DNA of 5,107 nt from Rhizobium sp. Q54 (GTDB taxonomy: Bacteria > Pseudomonadota > Alphaproteobacteria > Rhizobiales > Beijerinckiaceae). This document shows, in pieces, positions 1-4,903 of this stretch. Below the pieces are notes generated by a model. It searched no databases and had not been told where the DNA came from. It worked only from the letters and a program-made list of their open reading frames with translations. The DNA is taken from positions 1 to 5,107 of the forward strand of contig CAMDOY010000290.1 in NCBI GenBank assembly GCA_945903655.1, given 5' to 3'. The stretch's first letter is position 1. Every line of letters starts with the position of its first letter. Both the position numbers and the translations under genes were made by a program.

Positions 1-836
1 GCCTGCTGCATCGCTTCGACCAAGAGACGCACGGGCGTCCGGGCTGCATCCAGCGGGCCAAAGTTCAACGCATGAGGAAGCGCACGGCCCTGCGCAAGCG
101 CCTGCGCAAAACCTAGATAGCCTTCGAGACAATCCAGGACATGTTGCCAAGGGCGCGTCGCTTCCGGATTGCGAAGCTCAAGCTTGACGCCCGCCTGCAT
201 GGCGCGAAACACGTCGGGTACGATGCGATCTTCCGAAAAGTCGCCGCCGCCGATCACATTGCCGCCGCGCGCGGTGGCGAGCCGAACGCCCATGGCTTCG
301 AAATAGGTGCGCCGATAGGAGGACGTTACCATCTCCGCAGCGGCTTTCGAAGCCGAATAGGGATCATGGCCCCCGAGCGGGTCGCTCTCGCGAAACGATT
401 GACCGGTTTCGGGGTTTTCATAGATCTTGTCGGTGGTGACGACGAGGATCGCTTCCAGCCCCTCCACCCCACGCAGCGCTTCCAGCAGATGAACTGTGCC
501 CATCACATTGGTGTCGAAGGTCTCCACCGGCAGGCGGACGGACCGGCGCACCAACGGTTGCGCGGCCATGTGGATGACGATCTGCGGGCGGGCTTGCGCC
601 ACGGCCTCGCGCACGAAGGCGGCGTCGCGAATATCGCCGAGACCATCAGGAACCTGTCCACCAAGCCCGGCGATTTCATAAAGATTGGGGTTCGTTTCAG
701 GCGCCAGCGCAAGGCCGCAGACATGCGCGCCCATGATCTGCAACCATACGGAGGCCCAGGCGCCCTTGAACCCGGTATGACCGGTGAGAAGAACGCGCCG
801 TCCGCTCCAGAAATGCCGATCAACGAGGCAAGCCAT
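1..836 (-). CDS. rfbG: CDP-glucose 4,6-dehydratase, C-terminus cut off by the window edge
   Basis: Converts CDP-D-glucose to CDP-4-keto-6-deoxy-D-glucose in the cytoplasm using bound NAD+; it belongs to the extended short-chain dehydrogenase family. Read on the minus strand from the ATG at 836, the frame stays open to the window edge and gives 278 residues, against roughly 350-360 for the family, so about 80 C-terminal residues lie outside. Visible motifs: nucleotide-binding TGHTGFKG at residues 18-25, HMAAQPLVRRS at 89-99, TTDKIYEN at 134-141, catalytic YSASK with Tyr160 and Lys164, and GGNVIGGGDF at 191-200 followed by DRIVPD, a stretch characteristic of the CDP-glucose enzyme. The start shares one base with the rfbF stop (TGATG), implying translational coupling; a GGAAGG sequence lies 10 nt upstream, inside rfbF. 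Placement directly after rfbF supports the substrate assignment. No in-frame stop or frameshift is seen. Confidence 0.95.
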   Translation of the reverse strand, partial: MACLVDRHFWSGRRVLLTGHTGFKGAWASVWLQIMGAHVCGLALAPETNPNLYEIAGLGGQVPDGLGDIRDAAFVREAVAQARPQIVIHMAAQPLVRRSVRLPVETFDTNVMGTVHLLEALRGVEGLEAILVVTTDKIYENPETGQSFRESDPLGGHDPYSASKAAAEMVTSSYRRTYFEAMGVRLATARGGNVIGGGDFSEDRIVPDVFRAMQAGVKLELRNPEATRPWQHVLDCLEGYLGFAQALAQGRALPHALNFGPLDAARTPVRLLVEAMQQ

Positions 837-1609
837 CAGGCCCAGACCTTCCAGGGCGCGCGCCCGGCCTGCCACAGGGCCTCGAGCTGGTTCTTGTCGC
901 GCAGCGTATCCATGGGTTGCCAGAAGCCTGCATGGCGCCAGGCCTGCAATTCACCAGCACGCGCCAGCGTCTCCAGCGGTTCACTTTCCCAGGGGGTCAT
1001 GTCATCCCGAACGAGCGAGAGGACGGAGGGATCGAGCACGAAGAAACCGCCGTTGATGAGGCCATTGTCGCCCGGCGGCTTTTCAATGAATTCTTTCACA
1101 TTGTCGCCCTCCATCAGGAGAGCGCCATAGCGGCCCGGCGGCGTGACGGCGGTGAGGCTGGCGCGCTTGCCGTGGCCACGATGGAAAGCGACGAGATCGG
1201 TGATGTTCACATCCGACACGCCATCGCCATAGGTGAAACAGAAGGGCTCATCCGCATCGAGATAGGAGGAGATGCGCTTCAGCCGCCCGCCCGTCTGCGT
1301 CTGCTCGCCGGTATCCACCAGGGTGATGCGCCAGGGCTCCGCCGTGGTCTGGTGGTAAATGACCTTGTTGTCGCGCGCGTCGATGGTCACGTCGGAATTG
1401 TGCAGGAAATAATTGGCGAAATATTCCTTGATCATGTAACCGCGATAGCCAAGGCAGATCACGAAGTCGTTGATGCCGTGGTGGGCGTAGATCTTCATGA
1501 TGTGCCACAGGATCGGCCGTCCGCCGATCTCGATCATGGGCTTGGGCCGCAGATGCGACTCCTCGGAGATGCGCGTCCCCATGCCCCCGGCGAGAATTAC
1601 AGCTTTCAT
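836..1609 (-). CDS. rfbF: Glucose-1-phosphate cytidylyltransferase
   Basis: Makes CDP-D-glucose and pyrophosphate from alpha-D-glucose 1-phosphate and CTP, the first committed step to CDP-linked deoxysugars. The 257 residues match the usual family length. The nucleotidyltransferase signature is complete: GGMGTR at residues 8-13, RPKPMIEIGG at 21-30 with Lys23, HIMKIYAHHGINDFVIC at 36-52, YGDGVSDV at 127-134 (Asp129 expected to bind metal), EKP at 176-178, INGGFFV at 185-191, and GFWQPMDTLRDK at 228-239 (Asp234 expected to bind metal). The IKEYFANYF and FWQPMDT segments separate it from dTDP-glucose (RmlA) and UTP (GalU) enzymes. The start is set by the N-terminal MKAVILAGGMGTR and by a GAGG ribosome site at 1615-1618, 5 nt upstream, which overlaps the stop of the preceding methyltransferase. 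It is also known as ddhA or ascA in other clusters. Confidence 0.96.
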   Translation of the reverse strand: MKAVILAGGMGTRISEESHLRPKPMIEIGGRPILWHIMKIYAHHGINDFVICLGYRGYMIKEYFANYFLHNSDVTIDARDNKVIYHQTTAEPWRITLVDTGEQTQTGGRLKRISSYLDADEPFCFTYGDGVSDVNITDLVAFHRGHGKRASLTAVTPPGRYGALLMEGDNVKEFIEKPPGDNGLINGGFFVLDPSVLSLVRDDMTPWESEPLETLARAGELQAWRHAGFWQPMDTLRDKNQLEALWQAGRAPWKVWA

Positions 1610-1614
1610 GACAG

Positions 1615-1618
1615 CCTC
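1615..1618 (-). promoter_or_regulatory. Ribosome binding site of rfbF, overlapping the upstream stop codon
   Basis: GAGG on the minus strand lies 5 nt before the rfbF ATG. It overlaps the TGA of the methyltransferase gene at 1617-1619, so ribosomes finishing that gene stop on the rfbF initiation site. This supports the chosen rfbF start and coupled translation. Confidence 0.6.
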
Positions 1619-2297
1619 AGATGCGGCCCCAGCCGGTCATGCGGTTGAAGGCGTTGGGCATGCGCTTCACGCGGATCATCTTCCAGACAGAAATGCCGAA
1701 GCGGTACTGGAAATTGCGCAGCAAGGCGAAATCACTCGAGAAAAGGAGCTCGTCGAACACTTTCTTGCAGTCGCCGACCGCCGCAGTGTCATGCAGCACC
1801 ATGAGGCCGCCCGGCCGTAGCAGCTCTTTGGTAAGAAAAATATCCTGCTTCAGACCGCGATAGGAATGGTCACCATCGACAAAGGCGAAGTCCACCTTCC
1901 CGGCATGGGGCAGGAGCTGCTCCCGCACCTTTGGGGAATGGGAGTCATCGATGATTTCGAGAATAAGGTCGCTATTGAGCGACTGTTTGATTCGCTTCCA
2001 TTGGGGAAACACCTGATGCTGACCGATATCGAGCACCATTGTGCGGCGCGCATGCCAGTAATCACGCAGAAACTTTGTCTGGCCACCCGAGGCGATGCCG
2101 ATCTCCAGCGTCAGATCGGCCGCAGGGACTTCGGTGGCCATGAAATGGACGAAGGAAGCATATTCGGTCGGGTCCTGTTGAAGATGCAGCCCATCTTCGC
2201 GTACGGGATAGCCGAAAAACTCCTCATGGGAAGATCCGGCATTGCGGACGGCCTGGATCATGTCCGCCAGCGACGGCGTTGGTTGTATCAGCCCCAT
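1617..2297 (-). CDS. Class I SAM-dependent methyltransferase, small Methyltransf_24/CmcI-like type
   Basis: A 226-residue predicted cytoplasmic methyltransferase. SAM-binding motif I is LEIGIASGGQTKFL at residues 64-77. The acidic end of strand 2 is VLDIG at 88-92. FAFVDGDHSYRGLKQD at 137-152 followed by LRPGGLMVLHDT at 160-171 is the arrangement seen in cephalosporin-hydroxylase-like (CmcI) and Methyltransf_24 proteins. The first 60 residues and the basic tail (residues 207-226, several Arg/Lys) match no motif I know. The start is supported by GGAGA at 2305-2309, 7 nt upstream. It is the first gene of the minus-strand set, 7 bp before rfbF, so it probably acts in the same pathway, either on a sugar nucleotide or on the glycan. 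The methylated atom (O, N or C) cannot be read from the sequence. Family assignment is firm; substrate unknown. Confidence 0.88.
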   Translation of the reverse strand: MGLIQPTPSLADMIQAVRNAGSSHEEFFGYPVREDGLHLQQDPTEYASFVHFMATEVPAADLTLEIGIASGGQTKFLRDYWHARRTMVLDIGQHQVFPQWKRIKQSLNSDLILEIIDDSHSPKVREQLLPHAGKVDFAFVDGDHSYRGLKQDIFLTKELLRPGGLMVLHDTAAVGDCKKVFDELLFSSDFALLRNFQYRFGISVWKMIRVKRMPNAFNRMTGWGRI

Positions 2298-2304
2298 GGT
2301 AGTG

Positions 2305-2309
2305 TCTCC
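2305..2309 (-). promoter_or_regulatory. Ribosome binding site of the methyltransferase gene
   Basis: GGAGA on the minus strand, 7 nt before the ATG at 2297. This is a good Shine-Dalgarno match at normal spacing and it fixes the start of the leading gene of the leftward set. Confidence 0.6.
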
Positions 2310-2316
2310 GTTGCAA

Positions 2317-2332
2317 GGATCGAAAGCGATCC
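2317..2332 (-). repeat. Perfect 6-bp hairpin in the methyltransferase 5' leader
   Basis: GGATCG at 2317-2322 and CGATCC at 2327-2332 are exact reverse complements separated by 4 nt. In the leftward transcript this forms a 6-bp GC-containing stem with a CUUU loop, ending 7 nt before the GGAGA ribosome site. No U-run follows, so it is not an intrinsic terminator. It could protect the mRNA 5' end, modulate initiation, or be chance; function is inference only. Confidence 0.4.
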
Positions 2333-2357
2333 CTCGACCGCGCGGCTACTTAGCAGC

Positions 2358-2386
2358 CCTTTACACAAATCCTCTCCCGCTCACAA
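2358..2386 (-). promoter_or_regulatory. Weak candidate promoter for the methyltransferase-rfbF-rfbG set
   Basis: On the minus strand, TTGTGA (2381-2386, 4 of 6 matches to the -35 consensus) is followed after 17 nt by TAAAGG (2358-2363, 3 of 6 matches to the -10). The spacing is right but the -10 is poor, and GC-rich bacteria often use promoters that do not resemble the E. coli consensus. It is listed because the region must carry a leftward promoter if the methyltransferase is the first gene. Confidence 0.2.
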
Positions 2387-2400
2387 CCAATCCATTGGCT
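2385..2400. promoter_or_regulatory. CCAAT-N2-ATTGG palindrome, possible operator
   Basis: CCAAT at 2387-2391 and ATTGG at 2394-2398 form a perfect dyad with a 2-bp centre; with one mismatched pair it extends to the outer A/T pair at 2385/2400. It sits between the two diverging gene sets, next to the candidate leftward -35, which is where a dimeric repressor or activator would bind. No regulator gene is present in the window, so the role is inferred from position and symmetry only. Confidence 0.3.
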
Positions 2401-2504
2401 GCTAGACAAAGGCCGACTTGCTGACGCCATTGGGATATGGCAAATATGTTCGCGCTGGTGGCTATAGCAGCGCCGCAGATCACCTCTCACGCTCGAATCG
2501 ACCG

Positions 2505-3164
2505 ATGGCTCCGGTGAAAGACTTTATCCTGTGGGGCGGACGGGGCCATGCGCGGGTGCTTCACGAAGCGCTGGATCTGGCCGAATGGCGGCTGTTGGCA
2601 ATTTTGGATCGGGCGGAGATAATTTCTCCACTGCCACCGTTTCCCCTTCTAGTCGGTGACGCGGGGCTTGATTCATTGCTCGCCAGGCGCTTGGGAGATT
2701 CTACTGTGCTTTATTTCGCCCTCGCCATCGGCGGCGGGCGGGGACGTGACCGGCTTGATTTACACGAGAAACTCTGTAGTCGGGGCTTGTCGCCATTGAC
2801 GATCGTTCATCCCGCCGCCTGGGTGGCCCGGGACGCGTCGCTCGGCAACGGCGCTCAGGTGCTGGCCTGCGCCAGGGTAGCGACGCATGTGAAAGTCGGA
2901 CGACAGACGATCGTGAACACCGGAGCCAACGTCGATCACGACTGTGTGCTGGGCGAGGGAGCCCACATCGGCCCCGGAGCTGTGCTGGCTGGGGAAATTG
3001 CGGTTGGGCGCTGCTCCTTCATCGGCGCCGGAGCCGTCATATTGCCAGGGCTGGTCATCGGAGAAGGAGCCACGGTGGGGGCTGGAGCAGTGGTCACGCG
3101 CGACGTACCCGCTGGGGTCACCGTTGTGGGCGCCCCTGCGCGCGTGCTGGAGCGCAAGGTATGA
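2505..3164 (+). CDS. NeuD/PglD-family sugar acyltransferase (left-handed beta-helix)
   Basis: Predicted cytoplasmic acetyl-CoA-dependent (or other acyl-CoA) transferase for a sugar hydroxyl or amino group. From ATG 2505 it is 219 residues, usual for the family. The N-terminal half (1-100) is Rossmann-like with FILWGGRGHARVL at 7-19, the site that binds the sugar nucleotide in PglD. The C-terminal half has hexapeptide repeats from about 105 to 200 (for example LGEGAHIGPGAVL at 149-161 and IGEGATVGAGAVV at 185-197). NTGANVDHD at 138-146 contains His145, the equivalent of the PglD catalytic base, and VVGAPARVL at 207-215 is the usual end. The start at 2505 is chosen because the family's conserved strand begins at once, although no Shine-Dalgarno is seen there; an upstream TTG at 2418 has AAAGG at 2408-2412. 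It leads the rightward set and overlaps the next gene by ATGA. With the aminotransferase at the right edge it could N-acylate an amino sugar, as PerB or PglD do; O-acylation is equally open. Confidence 0.88.
   Translation: MAPVKDFILWGGRGHARVLHEALDLAEWRLLAILDRAEIISPLPPFPLLVGDAGLDSLLARRLGDSTVLYFALAIGGGRGRDRLDLHEKLCSRGLSPLTIVHPAAWVARDASLGNGAQVLACARVATHVKVGRQTIVNTGANVDHDCVLGEGAHIGPGAVLAGEIAVGRCSFIGAGAVILPGLVIGEGATVGAGAVVTRDVPAGVTVVGAPARVLERKV
3149..3152 (+). promoter_or_regulatory. Ribosome binding site deciding between two adjacent ATGs
   Basis: GGAG lies 8 nt before the ATG at 3161 and 11 nt before the second ATG at 3164. The spacing favours 3161, which also gives the ATGA overlap with the acyltransferase stop at 3162-3164. 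Confidence 0.5.
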
Positions 3165-3994
3165 TGCGTACGGCGGTGATCTATCTCTCGCGCAAGGGCA
3201 ACCAGACTTATTTGAGCCGCGCCTTCCTCACCTCGCTGATCAGCCATCCGGCGGGCGAGGAATACGAACTCATCTTTCTTCTCAAAGGTCATGAAGCGGA
3301 CGAGACTGACGTCAACCTGACGGCCCTGCGGGAACGCCTGCCCTGCCCCGTGCGCGAAATGCGTTGCTCGGACGAGACTTTCGCAACGAATGTCATTCTC
3401 GATGCGGCTGCGGCGATTGAGCATGAGCGCGTGATCTTCCTCACCTCACATGCGCGTATCCTCGCCATCAACTGGTTGCGCCACTATCATGAAGCGTTCG
3501 ACAGCACGTCGGCCTGTGGCGCCGTCGGAGCCACCAGCGGGTATGAAGGCATTCCCGGAGCGCCCTTTCCCAACGTTAACCTACGGCTGAACGCCTGCTT
3601 CCTGCCGCGCAAGCGCCTGCTCGAACTCGATCCTGGCCCTCTGAAGACCAAGCGCGATGGAAACCAGTTCGAGGCCGGCCCCAACAGCTTTACAAGGCAA
3701 CTGATGGCGCGAGGCCTCGCGCCAATTGGTGTGGATCGTCGGGGCAAGTCCTGGAGCGTTGAATCGTGGCCGCAAAGCCTCACCTTCCGCTCCGGGCAGC
3801 AGGAAGGCCTGCTTATCGCAGACAACCGCACCTATCACTATGATGTCGCAAGCAACCGCAAGCGCCTCAAACTCGCCAGACTTAACTGGGGCGAGGCGGC
3901 CATGGTTTCGACCATCTCGCCCATCGAGCGCCTGCGCGCCTGGTGGGACTGGCGTCATCCAAGCGGCAGATTTTCCAAAGGATACAATGCATGA
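3161..3994 (+). CDS. Putative glycosyltransferase of GT-A type, no clear DXD motif
   Basis: A 277-residue protein with no signal peptide or membrane span. It begins with a GT-A-like strand (TAVIYLSRKG, 4-13) and a segment (ELIFLLKG, 36-43) resembling the second strand of the fold. The stretch RVIFLTSHARILAINWLRHY at 90-109 lies where family 2 enzymes carry DXD, but reads TSH. CGAVGATSGYEG at 119-130 and FPNVNLRLNACFLPRKRLLE at 136-155 follow. QFEAGPNSFTRQLMARGL at 169-186, SWPQSLTF at 202-209 and QQEGLLIADNRTYHY at 213-227 resemble, from memory, a group of uncharacterised proteins in O-antigen clusters. Two ATGA overlaps join it to the acyltransferase and to the family 2 transferase, so a role in the same glycan is likely. 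It may be an active but divergent transferase, or an accessory protein. Donor and acceptor cannot be inferred. The gene call is firm; the function is tentative. Confidence 0.8.
   Translation: MMRTAVIYLSRKGNQTYLSRAFLTSLISHPAGEEYELIFLLKGHEADETDVNLTALRERLPCPVREMRCSDETFATNVILDAAAAIEHERVIFLTSHARILAINWLRHYHEAFDSTSACGAVGATSGYEGIPGAPFPNVNLRLNACFLPRKRLLELDPGPLKTKRDGNQFEAGPNSFTRQLMARGLAPIGVDRRGKSWSVESWPQSLTFRSGQQEGLLIADNRTYHYDVASNRKRLKLARLNWGEAAMVSTISPIERLRAWWDWRHPSGRFSKGYNA
3977..3982 (+). promoter_or_regulatory. Ribosome binding site of the family 2 glycosyltransferase
   Basis: AAAGGA lies 8 nt before the ATG at 3991, inside the end of the preceding gene. It selects 3991 over the longer in-frame ATG at 3943, which lacks such a site and would overlap the upstream gene by 52 bases. 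Confidence 0.6.
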
Positions 3995-4845
3995 CGCAGA
4001 TCAGCATCGCGGTCCCCGTATTCAACGGCGAGACCATGCTGCGTGAGGCGCTTGAATGCCTGCGCGCGCAAACTTTTCGCGATTTCGAAGTGCTCATCCT
4101 CGATAACTGCTCGACCGATGGCACTCATGCCATCGCGCAATCTTTTGTCGATCAGGACCCGCGCTTCCGTCTCATCACCCAACCCACCAACATCGGCGCC
4201 ATGGCCAATTTCACCTCAGGCCTGCGGGCTGCGACCGCGCCCTTCTTCCTATGGCGCGCCTTCGATGACGTGACTGACGACCGTTATCTCGAATTGCTGC
4301 ATGACGCGCTGATCCGCGATGAACGCAAGGTGCTCGCGACCGGGCTCATCCGCACCATGCTGCTTGATGGCGCACGCGACCGCATCTTCAATCTGCCCAA
4401 GCTGGGCGGCGGCGAGTTGAGCGATATTCGAACTCTTCTGTTCGAATGCCATGCTGGCTGGTTCTATGGACTGTGGCGCCGCGAGCCTCTGTTGGAGGTT
4501 TGGGAGGACATGCTACCAACCTTCCCCTATCCATGGGCATCGGACCACCTCGTGATGTTCGCCTTTCTGATCGACCGCGCTGTTGCTTTCGAGGAGCGAA
4601 CCACCTTCATTAAGTATCATAAGCGCAGAGACGGCGATCCGCGCGATCCAACTCGCCCACCTGCGGCGGAAATGATGCAATACCGTCGGGAGTTCAGCGC
4701 GTGGTGCGAACAACGGATTGACCGGACTTTCAAGGATCGCGCGTTCATGCGTCGCGCACTGCATATCCTGCTGTTCTTCTACGTGAACAAGAGGGTCTAC
4801 CGCCTGACAACAATCGCCAGACGCTGGATCGCTGAGCGGTTTTAG
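3991..4845 (+). CDS. Glycosyltransferase family 2
   Basis: A 284-residue GT-A fold transferase that would add one sugar from a nucleotide donor to a growing lipid-linked glycan at the cytoplasmic side of the inner membrane. ISIAVPVFNGETMLREAL at residues 4-21 and FEVLILDNCSTDGT at 32-45 form the family 2 nucleotide-binding signature. NIGAMANFTSGL at 67-78 precedes the metal site region FFLWRAFDDVTDDRYLE at 85-101; Asp92-Asp93 stand where most relatives have HDD. SDHLVMF at 184-190 is the usual acceptor/catalytic segment. There is no transmembrane segment; the C-terminus (251-284) is hydrophobic-basic and may touch the membrane. The start follows the AAAGGA at 3977-3982, the ATGA overlap with the previous stop, and the immediate onset of the conserved strand. 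It is the last gene of the rightward set; donor specificity cannot be deduced. Confidence 0.93.
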   Translation: MTQISIAVPVFNGETMLREALECLRAQTFRDFEVLILDNCSTDGTHAIAQSFVDQDPRFRLITQPTNIGAMANFTSGLRAATAPFFLWRAFDDVTDDRYLELLHDALIRDERKVLATGLIRTMLLDGARDRIFNLPKLGGGELSDIRTLLFECHAGWFYGLWRREPLLEVWEDMLPTFPYPWASDHLVMFAFLIDRAVAFEERTTFIKYHKRRDGDPRDPTRPPAAEMMQYRREFSAWCEQRIDRTFKDRAFMRRALHILLFFYVNKRVYRLTTIARRWIAERF

Positions 4846-4903
4846 ATAGGCTCACGCTTGGTGTGCGCCATGTTGCGCGAGGCGACAGGATCAAAAAGCA
4901 GAA
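4846..4903. other. Convergent intergenic gap without a recognisable terminator
   Basis: These 58 bp separate the ends of the rightward glycosyltransferase and the leftward aminotransferase. A bidirectional terminator would be expected. Only a weak GCGC/GCGC pairing (4865-4879) and an imperfect CACGC/GTGTG pairing are present, and neither is followed by a T-run on the plus strand. The AAAAA at 4893-4897 would read as a U-run leftwards, but no stable stem precedes it. Confidence 0.5.

Larger units (their letters stand above)
2351..2404. repeat. 8-bp inverted repeat flanking the divergent control region
   Basis: TAGCAGCC at 2351-2358 is the exact reverse complement of GGCTGCTA at 2397-2404, with 38 bp between. 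Arm centres are about 46 bp apart. The arms bracket the candidate leftward promoter and the CCAAT/ATTGG palindrome. A paired regulator site or a looped leader are possible; an 8-bp repeat in about 120 bp can also arise by chance. Confidence 0.35.
2298..2504. other. Divergent intergenic/leader region
   Basis: This stretch separates the leftward methyltransferase-rfbFG set from the rightward acyltransferase-glycosyltransferase set, and promoters for both are expected here. It is more AT-rich than the flanking genes around 2361-2450. It holds the hairpin at 2317-2332, the inverted repeats at 2351-2404 and 2385-2400, and an in-frame TTG at 2418 that could extend the acyltransferase by 29 residues. 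No RNA gene or small conserved ORF is recognisable. Confidence 0.7.

Noticed and set aside
141..1130. Long plus-strand open frame (329 codons) opposite rfbG and rfbF
   Set aside because: It runs antisense to two well-supported enzymes, has no recognisable domain and is rich in Arg, Ala, His and Gly, as expected for a mirror frame in GC-rich DNA.
917..1648. Plus-strand open frame of 243 codons opposite rfbF
   Set aside because: Antisense to a complete, motif-perfect cytidylyltransferase; no domain and no credible ribosome site.
1866..2405. Plus-strand open frame of 179 codons opposite the methyltransferase
   Set aside because: Antisense to a gene with clear SAM-binding motifs and a good ribosome site; its sequence is low-information and it runs into the divergent promoter region.
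2615..2629. GGAGA/TCTCC inverted repeat with 5-nt centre
   Set aside because: It lies inside the acyltransferase coding sequence, is short, and has no T-run or promoter context; likely chance.
2936..3424. Minus-strand open frame of 162 codons with Pro/Ala/Thr repeats
   Set aside because: The apparent repeats are the mirror of the hexapeptide repeats in the acyltransferase, not a real protein.
3943..3990. Longer start for the family 2 glycosyltransferase at 3943
   Set aside because: The additional 16 residues precede the conserved first strand, lack a ribosome site and overlap the previous gene; 3991 has AAAGGA at proper spacing.
4852..4880. Possible terminator stems in the convergent gap
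   Set aside because: Pairings are only 4-5 bp, one with a G-U pair and a 3-nt loop, and none is followed by a U-run.
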